Positions 1-6,201 of a stretch of 16,119 nucleotides of DNA are shown in pieces. Position 1 is the stretch's first letter. Each line of letters begins with the position of its first letter. A program made the translations under genes and the position numbers. The notes under the pieces were generated by a model. It worked only from the letters and a program-made list of their open reading frames with translations, was not told the origin of the DNA and ran no database searches. The stretch comes from an uncultured Brachyspira sp. GTDB lineage: Bacteria; Spirochaetota; Brachyspiria; Brachyspirales; Brachyspiraceae. The stretch spans positions 1-16,119 of the forward strand of contig NZ_CASEGO010000064.1 of assembly GCF_949287625.1 (NCBI RefSeq). Direction: 5' to 3'.

Positions 1-98
1 ATAGCTATTCCTTTTTGTTTGTTGTGATAATTTAAATTATAAGGAATACCTCCTTTTTTTAAACTAAAACTGTGCAATATCTATGGCTCTTAAACAAT
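1..98 (-). repeat. Left copy of 98-bp perfect terminal inverted repeat (leader of an outward-facing gene)
   Basis: Position n matches the complement of position 16119-n for all 98 bases; the match stops at 99/100. Read on the minus strand it carries AAGGA-GGTAT-TCCTT (a small stem-loop at 41-55), a 14-bp palindrome (27-40), then an AAGGA ribosome binding site and 'AT' of what would be an ATG ending one base outside the window. It is therefore probably the leader of a minus-strand gene starting at the left edge. The copy also lies directly upstream of the chemoreceptor promoter, but that promoter starts after the repeat ends. Confidence 0.9.
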
Positions 99-116
99 TA
101 ATTTGAAAACATACTA

Positions 117-145
117 TTTACTATTTTTTTATAATAGGTTATACT
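117..145 (+). promoter_or_regulatory. Probable promoter of the chemoreceptor gene
   Basis: TTTACT (117-122), a 17-bp spacer and TATACT (140-145) fit a sigma-70 type promoter, giving a start near 152 and a leader of about 50 nt. A second TATAAT lies at 130-135, but its nearest upstream TTGAAA (103-108) is 21 bp away, so I prefer the first pair. The region is so AT-rich that this is suggestive only. Confidence 0.45.
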
Positions 146-200
146 ATATAAATTTATAAAAAATAATAATCTATAAGCAGTTAATTGGAGATGTAAAATT

Positions 201-2021
201 ATGATGGATATTGTAAAAAAGAATAGCTTAGTACTCAAATTTTTAATACCATATATGGCAGCACTATTTATAATATGCGTACTTATTTATATAGCATACC
301 GTCCTCAATATAAAGTAAGGTTTTTAACATCGAACAAATATAATATATCAAATATATCTGATGAATTCGAAAATAATATATCTTCTTTATATGGAAGAAT
401 CAATATATTCTGCTCATATGTTGAAAAAGAAACAGACACTAATAAGTTGTTAGAAGTATTTGCCAATGTATTAAAAAATGAAAGTGATTTAATGAATATA
501 TTTTATGCAGGCACAATACCGTATAAAAATGGAGGTACTGTATTAAATACTGTAGGACAACTTCCAAATGATTATGACCAAACAACTAAAGAATGGTATC
601 AAAAAGCATTAGCTTCAAGAGAAATAGTAATATCAGATCCTTATATTGATGCTGTAACACAAAATCTAGTAATAACATTTTCAAAGGCTATATACAGAGA
701 CGGAAACTTATACGGAATAGTTGGTATTGATGTTCAATTATCAAAAGTAGTAAATGAAACATTAAATTTGGCAAAAAATTATAATTATGATTTAAGCATT
801 ATAGATGATCAAGGCTTATATATAGTTAATTCAAATAATAGTAATGTATTAAAAGAAAATGCTTTTAATAATAATATAATATCTCCGCATAAAAATGACA
901 TATTAAGCAATACTCATTATGAATGGATAGGTAAAAATTTTTCTTATTTATCTTCAAAAATAAAAAACACTCAATGGTATTTAATTGTAAAGGTTGGAAA
1001 TGAAGAATTAAAATCATCTCTTTTAAAACTTCTTATTCTTATTATATCTGTATTTATAATATTATCTGCTATAGAAGCTGTACTAGTACTTTTAATAGCC
1101 ATACCTATATCAAGAACATTAGATAATACGATATCAATAATAAGTTCAATGGCTAAAGGTAATTTTAATACATTATTTGATGAAAAAGAATTAAAGAAAA
1201 GAGATCAGACAGGAGATGTTATAAGAGCACTAAATGAAATGCAAAATAAACTAGGCGATATAATCTATAATATGAAAAATGAAATTAACGGTATAAACAA
1301 TTCAGTAAACATAATTACAAACGGCAATATTAATTTATCTGACAGAGCCACATCTCAGGCAAGCTCATTAGAAGAATTAACAAGATCTATAGAGTTTGTA
1401 TTTTCATCATTAAAAGAGACAGCCGAAAATGCAGGAAATGCAAAAAGTATGAGTGAAAAAGTATCCAATGCCACAAAAAACGGTGTAAATGCTATTAATG
1501 CCACATCAGAAAATATGGCTGAGATATCTGAAGCAAGTAAAAAAATATCAGACATTACTAAAATAATAGAATCGATTGCTTTGCAAACAAACATACTAGC
1601 CTTAAATGCATCGGTAGAAGCAGCACGTGCTGGAGATCAGGGTAAAGGTTTTGCTGTTGTTGCAAGCGAAGTAAGAAACTTAGCTCAAAATGTAGGAAAT
1701 GCTGCCAAAGATATAACAAGCATAGCTAATGAAACTGTGGATAAAATACAAAATGGAAGTGCTTCTGTACAGGCTTCATCTTATATATTAAATCAGATAG
1801 AATCATCTGTTAATGATGTGCTTACTTTACTAACAGAAATATCAAGTGCCATCATAGAAGAGGAAAACAGTGTATCTGAAATAAATACTGCCGTTGTAGA
1901 AATTAATAAAATAACTCAGGACACTTCCAAAATAGCTAATGACGGAGCAAGTGCAAGTAAAGATGTACTTGATAAATCAAATAATATAGTTGAACAGGTT
2001 TCTTATTTCCGTTTTAATTAA
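201..2021 (+). CDS. Methyl-accepting chemotaxis protein with dCache sensor
   Basis: Membrane chemoreceptor of 606 aa that would relay periplasmic ligand binding to CheA/CheW and the flagellar motor. TM1 is about residues 12-32. The periplasmic double-Cache sensor is about 40-270, with YDQTTKEWY (125-133), DPYIDA and GIVGIDV (D177). TM2 is about 275-303, followed by HAMP (300-353) and a long cytoplasmic coiled coil. The hairpin tip around 459-490 is canonical (IALQTNILALNASVEAARAG...GFAVVASEVRNLA). ASSLEEL near 388-393 is a likely methylation region. There is no C-terminal CheR/CheB-tethering pentapeptide (it ends FRFN). GGAG at 187-190 precedes the ATG at 201; the adjacent ATG at 204 is an equally usable start. 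The amino-acid-binding dCache motif is present except that the key Arg is Lys130, so the ligand is uncertain. It stands alone and ends in a strong terminator. Confidence 0.95.
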   Translation: MMDIVKKNSLVLKFLIPYMAALFIICVLIYIAYRPQYKVRFLTSNKYNISNISDEFENNISSLYGRINIFCSYVEKETDTNKLLEVFANVLKNESDLMNIFYAGTIPYKNGGTVLNTVGQLPNDYDQTTKEWYQKALASREIVISDPYIDAVTQNLVITFSKAIYRDGNLYGIVGIDVQLSKVVNETLNLAKNYNYDLSIIDDQGLYIVNSNNSNVLKENAFNNNIISPHKNDILSNTHYEWIGKNFSYLSSKIKNTQWYLIVKVGNEELKSSLLKLLILIISVFIILSAIEAVLVLLIAIPISRTLDNTISIISSMAKGNFNTLFDEKELKKRDQTGDVIRALNEMQNKLGDIIYNMKNEINGINNSVNIITNGNINLSDRATSQASSLEELTRSIEFVFSSLKETAENAGNAKSMSEKVSNATKNGVNAINATSENMAEISEASKKISDITKIIESIALQTNILALNASVEAARAGDQGKGFAVVASEVRNLAQNVGNAAKDITSIANETVDKIQNGSASVQASSYILNQIESSVNDVLTLLTEISSAIIEEENSVSEINTAVVEINKITQDTSKIANDGASASKDVLDKSNNIVEQVSYFRFN

Positions 2022-2027
2022 AAAATA

Positions 2028-2067
2028 AATCGGCATAATAATGAGTAAAAACAATATTATGCCGATT
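2028..2067. terminator. Bidirectional intrinsic terminator between mcp and MATE genes
   Basis: A perfect 13-bp stem (2028-2040 with 2055-2067) closes a 14-nt loop. A-rich sequence lies to the left and T-rich to the right, so it can serve both converging genes. Confidence 0.85.
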
Positions 2068-2075
2068 ATAATTTA

Positions 2076-3452
2076 CTATGCATTAATATATTTAAACTTT
2101 ATCCATTTTCCGCTTAAATATCTATAAGTAAATATTAAAGCCTTCACTATCCAATCAGCGAACATAGCTATCCAAGTACCAATCATACCCATATGAAAAT
2201 AAAGTGCAAACACATAAGCAAGCACTATCCTGCATACTATCATCGATATAGAAGCTACCGCCATAGGAAATTTGGCGTCCCCAGAAGCTCTAAATACTAC
2301 AGGTAATGAATAACCTAAAGGCCATATAATCATCATAACAGCATGATACCATGACAGTTTATAAGTATATGATGTTGCCTCAGCAGATAAATGGTATATA
2401 TGAAGTATAAAAGGCAAAAGAGATAATATTATAATACTTGTTATAGTCTGAGATATATAAATAATTGCTATAATTTTTTTAGTATAATATTTAGTTTGAT
2501 TATAATCATTAGCACCAACACATTGCGATATAACAGTAGTAAGTCCCAAACCTATAGCCATTCCGGGCAGTACTTCAAAAGATGCTATCAATGTAGATAC
2601 CGAATTAGCTGCTATTGAAGCTGTACCAAATGTAGATACCAAACTTAATATCAATAATCTCCCAAAATAAAACATACCATTTTCTATACCATAAGGAACA
2701 CCTACCGATAATATTCTTTTTATGGCAGAAAAAGTCATTTTATATTTAATTTTATTTTTTATATATATTATATTTTTTTTATTCAATCCCAAAATTATAA
2801 TTATGAAAGCCGCCCCTATTCTGCTAATTAATGTAGAAATTGCCGCACCAGCTATACCCATCTTAAATACATAAATTAAAACAGCATTGCCTATAACATT
2901 TAATATATTCATAGATATCATTATTTTCATTGATATTTTAGAATTGCCTATAGTTCTAAACATAGAAGCTCCGCCATTGTATAAAGCCAAAAAAGGTATT
3001 GATGAAGCTACTATAAGCATATATGTATTTGCATTGTTTCTTACTTCTTCTGTTATACTTCCAAATAAAATAGTCAGTAAATAATCTTTAAATATATAAA
3101 TTAATATTGTTATAACTATAGAAAATAATAATAAAAATCTTATAAGCTGATTAATAGAATCATCTGCATGCTCTATATCTTTAGCTCCTATATACTGCCC
3201 GCTAGCAACAGCCCCTCCAGTTGCAATGGCAGCAAATATACTTATAAGAAAAGCTATAACAAAATCAACTAAAAATACGGCCGATACTGCATCCTCTCCT
3301 ACATTGGCAACCATTATGGAATCTATCAGCCCAACTAAATACTCCAAAAATACCTCTATAATAAGCGGTATAAATAATTTGGCAAGATATTTATTTGAAA
3401 ACATATAACTGCTTTTAAAATCATTTGAATTAGAATAACTTATATCGCTCAA
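2076..3452 (-). CDS. MATE family multidrug/Na+ (or H+) antiporter
   Basis: Integral inner-membrane efflux protein of 458 aa with about 12 hydrophobic segments in two related halves. It resembles MATE (MatE/NorM/DinF-type) transporters, which export cationic drugs or metabolites in exchange for Na+ or H+; the substrate cannot be read from sequence. Supporting stretches are KLFIPLIIEVFLEYLVG and DSIMVANVGEDAVSAV near the N-terminus (typical MATE TM1-TM2), and the matching GMAIGLGLTTVISQCVGAND in the second half. I place the start at TTG (3450-3452): AAGGAG lies six bases upstream, inside what would be coding sequence from the ATG at 3479, and that ATG has no ribosome binding site and only a ~16-nt leader. 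From TTG the protein begins near the usual family N-terminus. Single gene with its own unusual promoter at 3502-3532. Confidence 0.92.
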   Translation of the reverse strand: MSDISYSNSNDFKSSYMFSNKYLAKLFIPLIIEVFLEYLVGLIDSIMVANVGEDAVSAVFLVDFVIAFLISIFAAIATGGAVASGQYIGAKDIEHADDSINQLIRFLLLFSIVITILIYIFKDYLLTILFGSITEEVRNNANTYMLIVASSIPFLALYNGGASMFRTIGNSKISMKIMISMNILNVIGNAVLIYVFKMGIAGAAISTLISRIGAAFIIIILGLNKKNIIYIKNKIKYKMTFSAIKRILSVGVPYGIENGMFYFGRLLILSLVSTFGTASIAANSVSTLIASFEVLPGMAIGLGLTTVISQCVGANDYNQTKYYTKKIIAIIYISQTITSIIILSLLPFILHIYHLSAEATSYTYKLSWYHAVMMIIWPLGYSLPVVFRASGDAKFPMAVASISMIVCRIVLAYVFALYFHMGMIGTWIAMFADWIVKALIFTYRYLSGKWIKFKYINA

Positions 3453-3501
3453 TTTTATCTCCTTAAAATAATTATGCATAATTTTTATAATTTTGAAATT
3501 G

Positions 3502-3532
3502 ATTATAGCATTGGAGTATACTCTAATGTCAA
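3502..3532 (-). promoter_or_regulatory. MATE promoter with 19-bp spacer and central dyad (MerR-type architecture)
   Basis: On the minus strand there is a perfect TTGACA (3527-3532) and a perfect TATAAT (3502-3507), separated by 19 bp rather than 17. The spacer holds the palindrome GAGTATACTC (3514-3523), extended to TTGGAGTATACTCTAA (3511-3526) with one mismatched pair. An over-long spacer with a central operator is the established signature of MerR-family activated promoters, which often drive efflux genes. No MerR gene is in the window. Confidence 0.6.
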
Positions 3533-3552
3533 ATGTTTTTTATAATTTTTTA

Positions 3553-3588
3553 TATAAAAAATAAAGGAGCTGTAATTAATACAGCCTC
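3553..3588 (-). terminator. Intrinsic terminator on the galM strand
   Basis: On the minus strand a stem of GCTGTA/TACAGC (3569-3574 with 3580-3585), extended by GA/TC across a one-base bulge, closes a 5-nt loop. It is followed by a run of mostly T (minus strand, about 3565 down to 3555). It sits just upstream of the MATE promoter and would stop transcription coming from galM. Confidence 0.65.
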
Positions 3589-3610
3589 ATTAAAAAATAT
3601 TTACAATATT

Positions 3611-3867
3611 AGACTTGTTTCAGAACTAAATTAATAGATAATTATACTATTTTAATTTTTAGTATTTTTTATTTTATAAGTGGGGCTTTGCTGCGAAGCA
3701 CACAGCCGTGCCACACCACACTTCTTTTGGTGACCCAAAGAAGCAAAAGGACTAAATATTTATATACAAAAATCATAAATTATACAACATATAATACATT
3801 ATTTTGATAATTAATAAATTGTAAAAATTTCATATATAATCTTGTCAAGTAGTTTTAAAACAAGTCT
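3611..3867. mobile_element. MITE-like element, 257 bp, no transposase
   Basis: Two inverted 19-bp ends match at 17 of 19 positions: TAGACTTGTTTCAGAACTA (3610-3628) and the complement of 3850-3868, which reads TAGACTTGTTTTAAAACTA. If the element proper starts at AGACTTG, both flanks carry the trinucleotide ATT (3608-3610 and 3868-3870), consistent with a 3-bp target duplication. The interior has no long reading frame but contains a GC-rich block. It fits a non-autonomous transposon derivative or the remnant of an insertion sequence; the parent family cannot be named from this alone. Confidence 0.5.
3680..3755 (+). repeat. GC-rich block with hairpin inside the MITE-like element, probable dispersed repeat
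   Basis: About 75 bases are far richer in G+C than anything nearby. They contain a stem-loop: CTTCTTT (3721-3727) pairs with AAAGAAG (3737-3743), continued by GG/CC across a single mismatch around a TGA loop. One plus frame is open and ends in TSFGDPKKQKD followed by TAA (3753-3755), with no start codon or ribosome binding site, so it looks like the tail of a lost gene or a repeat unit rather than a working gene. Repeat status is inferred from its appearance; only one copy is in the window. Confidence 0.4.
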
Positions 3868-3874
3868 ATTATAA

Positions 3875-4882
3875 TTATATCAGTCCAAACTTATATATAG
3901 TTCTGTGATTATATTCTCTGTCTGGATAAAGCATTATACTTGGGAAATGATTAAAGTTTAAAGAACATGAAAAATATTGTGCTTCCAAACAAAAAGCTTC
4001 ATGTTTACCCAATGTCTGATTTCTTACTTTGCAGTTATTAAGAGAATTAGCAGTATAAAAAAGTACAGAAGGCATTGTAGTAAATACTTCCAAACTTATA
4101 CCTGTTTCTTTGGAAATAACTTTTACTCTTTGTTTATTTATATCATTATCATCAAATACAAAACAATTATCGCATCCGCCTTTTGATTTTATTATATCAT
4201 CTATTTTTTTTGATTTTGTGAAATCATAAGGAGTATTTTTTGTTTTTAATATTTCGCCTGATGTAATACCATTTTCATCATCACCCAAATAATAATCAGC
4301 ATCTATAAATATTTCATGATCATTAATTTTTCCGCCGCCATTTAAATTAAAATAAGAATGATTCATTATATTTAAAGGAGTTGTTTTATCTGTAGTGGCA
4401 ATATAGTCTATTATTATTTCATTTTCATCTGTTATAGTATATTTAACTATCAAATTAAGATTTCCAGGATAACCTTCTTCTCCGTCTTTTGATACATAAG
4501 AAAATAACACTTCATTATCTTTTTTTTGTATAGAATTATAAGTTACATAAGAAAGTCCGTTTATACCTCCATGAGTATGATCTGGCGATTTATTAGCTGT
4601 TATATTGTATTCTTTATCATCTATTTTAAATTTAGCTCCAATGGTACGTCCTGCCACTCTTCCTACAGTAGCACCCATGTGTCCGTTCTTTGCCTTATCT
4701 GTATAAAACTCAATATCATCAGAACCAAATGCTGTTTCTATTTCTTTTCCATTTTTATCTTTAAAAAATATTCCTGTTATAGTTGCCCCTACCTCTGCCA
4801 ATTTTATTTTTAAGCCCTTATCATTTTCTAATGTGTATAGATATGAGTTCTTACCAAAATCTTCTTTCTTTGATCTAAACAT
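3875..4882 (-). CDS. galM: Aldose 1-epimerase (mutarotase)
   Basis: Cytoplasmic enzyme of 335 aa that interconverts alpha and beta anomers of aldoses such as galactose and glucose, feeding sugar catabolism. Family landmarks are all present: GATVGRVAGR near residue 70, DHTHGGINGL in the active-site loop (usually NxLHGGxxGF), NHSYFNLNGGG carrying a catalytic His, and the C-terminal CLEAQYF with the catalytic Glu followed by FPSIMLYPDREY and a terminal YKFGL. Length is typical. The start is the ATG at 4880-4882 because AAGGA (4890-4894) lies 7-8 bases upstream; a longer reading from 4924 would put that site inside the gene and adds 14 residues with no family match. No sugar transporter or galactose gene adjoins it, so it appears to be a free-standing gene, terminated at 3553-3588 beyond the MITE-like element. 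Confidence 0.94.
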   Translation of the reverse strand: MFRSKKEDFGKNSYLYTLENDKGLKIKLAEVGATITGIFFKDKNGKEIETAFGSDDIEFYTDKAKNGHMGATVGRVAGRTIGAKFKIDDKEYNITANKSPDHTHGGINGLSYVTYNSIQKKDNEVLFSYVSKDGEEGYPGNLNLIVKYTITDENEIIIDYIATTDKTTPLNIMNHSYFNLNGGGKINDHEIFIDADYYLGDDENGITSGEILKTKNTPYDFTKSKKIDDIIKSKGGCDNCFVFDDNDINKQRVKVISKETGISLEVFTTMPSVLFYTANSLNNCKVRNQTLGKHEAFCLEAQYFSCSLNFNHFPSIMLYPDREYNHRTIYKFGLI

Positions 4883-4988
4883 AATAATATCCTTATAGTG
4901 GTTTATAAAAATATTATACATCATTTTGAATTTTATTTATATAATAAACATTATAATTAATTATTTTTATATACATGTATAAGGTATA

Positions 4989-5031
4989 TTGACAAATAAA
5001 TATTTTTTTATTATACTATATAGTATAATAA
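4989..5031 (+). promoter_or_regulatory. Near-consensus promoter overlapped by a 24-bp perfect palindrome
   Basis: TTGACA (4989-4994), a 17-bp spacer and TATACT (5012-5017) make one of the best promoters in the window. A 24-bp perfect palindrome (5008-5031, centred on CTATATAG at 5016-5023) covers the -10 and start site, where a dimeric repressor would block transcription. AAGGA follows at 5039-5043. No intact gene lies downstream on the plus strand before yjbQ, which is convergent. A gene-bearing reading in the other direction (toward galM) is less well supported. Confidence 0.7.
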
Positions 5032-5210
5032 TTATTTTAAGGAAAACATATGTGACTAATAATAGAGCTAATTGGTGCAATTAGTCAATTAATAAAGAAA
5101 AAATTTCTAAATAAAAATACAGAGAAAACTCTAAAGTGATTTATCATACATTTAATATATTTAATTTACCCCATTAGTGTAATCAAGGGAGGATATAGTT
5201 TCTCCCTTGA
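5018..5210 (+). other. Gene-less transcribed-looking region: possible leader peptide, small RNA or decayed gene
   Basis: Downstream of the promoter, AAGGA (5039-5043) leads to ATG (5050-5052) followed at once by TGA. An overlapping GTG (5052) opens a 10-codon frame to TAG (5082-5084), encoding MTNNRANWCN if GTG is read as Met. Two mutually exclusive hairpins follow: CTAATTG/CAATTAG (5068-5074 with 5078-5084), or TGACTAAT/ATTAGTCA (5053-5060 with 5080-5087). The GTG frame continues with only scattered TAG/TAA stops, so a decayed gene is also possible. The region ends at the hairpin at 5183-5210. I do not recognise it. The stretch 4883-4988 holds only the galM ribosome binding site and AT-rich sequence. 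Confidence 0.35.
5183..5210. terminator. Terminator-like hairpin after yjbQ
   Basis: A perfect 9-bp stem, TCAAGGGAG (5183-5191) with CTCCCTTGA (5202-5210), closes a 10-nt loop directly after the yjbQ stop codon. Neither side has a clean U-tract, so it may act as a weak terminator or an mRNA end stabiliser for both converging transcripts. Confidence 0.5.
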
Positions 5211-5211
5211 G

Positions 5212-5607
5212 TTATTTGCTTATAATCTGTACATAAACCTTTCTATTTCTAGCACCGTCAAATTCAAAGAAATATATATCCTGCCAAGTACCTAGTACTA
5301 TTTTTTTATTCTCTATTATAACTGTCAAACTTGGGGATACCAAAGAAGATAAAACATGTGCCTGAGAATTACCTTCGCTGTGCTCATAATTATCATGCTG
5401 AGGTACTAATTTATTAAATGCATTTTTCATATCAAAAACAACATCAGGGTCAGCATTTTCATTTATCCCAACAGCTGCTGTAGTATGCGGTACAAATATA
5501 ACAGCAATTCCATTCTCCACTTTCTCTTCATTAACACATCTTTGAACTTCATCTGTAATATCTACTATATCGAATCTTGATTTAGTTTTAACATTTATAG
5601 TATACAT
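5212..5607 (-). CDS. yjbQ: YjbQ/UPF0047 family protein
   Basis: Small cytoplasmic protein of 131 aa matching the YjbQ (UPF0047, COG0432) family over its whole length. Signature stretches are VPHTTAAVGINENADPDV (about residues 40-57), HSEGNSQAHVLSSLVSPSL (about 76-94) and LGTWQDIYFFEFDGARNRKV near the C-terminus. The conserved His residues are thought to form a metal or active site. E. coli YjbQ has a weak thiamin-phosphate synthase activity, but the physiological role is not established, so only the family name is safe. A strong GGGAG ribosome binding site lies 5-6 bases before the ATG at 5605-5607. It is transcribed divergently from the nim-tldD-tldE operon, with the two -35 boxes directly adjacent. 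Confidence 0.93.
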   Translation of the reverse strand: MYTINVKTKSRFDIVDITDEVQRCVNEEKVENGIAVIFVPHTTAAVGINENADPDVVFDMKNAFNKLVPQHDNYEHSEGNSQAHVLSSLVSPSLTVIIENKKIVLGTWQDIYFFEFDGARNRKVYVQIISK

Positions 5608-5636
5608 TATTACTCCCTTTGATTTATTTTAATTAT

Positions 5637-5665
5637 ATACTACATGATAATGCCTTGATTGTCAA
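5637..5665 (-). promoter_or_regulatory. Probable yjbQ promoter
   Basis: On the minus strand, perfect TTGACA (5660-5665), a 17-bp spacer and TAGTAT (5637-5642). It abuts the oppositely directed promoter at 5666-5693, and the junction contains the 8-bp palindrome TCAATTGA (5662-5669). Confidence 0.5.
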
Positions 5666-5693
5666 TTGATTATTTTATTATTATGTATATAAT
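5666..5693 (+). promoter_or_regulatory. Promoter of the nim-tldD-tldE operon
   Basis: TTGATT (5666-5671), a 16-bp spacer and perfect TATAAT (5688-5693) predict a transcription start at about 5700, essentially at the first in-frame ATG (5701). This implies a leaderless or very short-leader mRNA and argues against a start at 5659, which lies inside the promoter. Confidence 0.6.
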
Positions 5694-5700
5694 AGATTCT

Positions 5701-6201
5701 ATGTTTAGAGAGATGAAAAGAAAAAATCAATTATTATCGGATTTGGAAAGTATTAAAATATTAGAAAAATGCACTTCTGGAGTTTTGGCTCTTATAGGAG
5801 ATGATAATTATCCGTATACTGTTCCTTTAAGTTATGTTTACTCTAATAATAAAATATTTTTTCATGCAGCTAAAAGCGGTTATAAAATAGATGCTATAAA
5901 AAATAATAATAAAGCGTCATTTTGCATTATAGAAAAAGATGATGTTAAGATGAAAGAGTATACCACATATTACAGAAGCGTTATAGTATTTGGAAGAGTT
6001 TTTATTATAGAAGATGAAGATAAAAAAAGAGAAGCTATTGAAAAACTAGCCATAAAATATTATCCTAATGACAATAAAGAAAATAGAAATAATATTATAA
6101 ATAAAGAATATAATGCTATGTGTATGATTGAATTAGATATAGAGCATATCACTGGTAAAGAGGCAATAGAATTAGTAAAAACAAAAAAGGAGAATAAATG
6201 A
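5701..6201 (+). CDS. Pyridoxamine 5'-phosphate oxidase-like flavoprotein (NimA-type)
   Basis: Cytoplasmic split-barrel FMN-binding protein of 166 aa, resembling NimA/5-nitroimidazole-resistance-like proteins of the PNPOx superfamily; members bind flavin and reduce small molecules. Supporting features: MKRKNQLL at the start (family members often begin MRRKDRE), GVLALIGDDNYPYTVPLSYVY (first barrel strands), IFFHAAKSGYKIDAIKNN (typical H-x-A-x-x-G-x-K-x-D loop), ASFCIIEKD, and YYRSVIVFGRVFII. The substrate is not predictable and drug resistance should not be assumed. Starts at 5701 or 5713 are possible; no ribosome binding site is visible for either, and the promoter placement favours 5701. A longer reading from 5659 is rejected. 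Its stop overlaps the tldD start (ATGA), so the two are translationally coupled. Confidence 0.85.
   Translation: MFREMKRKNQLLSDLESIKILEKCTSGVLALIGDDNYPYTVPLSYVYSNNKIFFHAAKSGYKIDAIKNNNKASFCIIEKDDVKMKEYTTYYRSVIVFGRVFIIEDEDKKREAIEKLAIKYYPNDNKENRNNIINKEYNAMCMIELDIEHITGKEAIELVKTKKENK

Noticed and set aside
1355..1594. 79-codon minus-strand frame inside the chemoreceptor gene
   Set aside because: It is the shadow of the strongly conserved signalling domain, has no ribosome binding site and resembles nothing.
4526..4813. 95-codon plus-strand frame opposite galM
   Set aside because: It lies wholly within the conserved galM coding region, is Cys/Ser/Tyr-rich as expected of an antisense shadow, and has no start signals.
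4883..4924. N-terminal extension of galM from ATG 4924
   Set aside because: The ribosome binding site for the ATG at 4882 lies inside the extension, and the extra residues match no part of the family.
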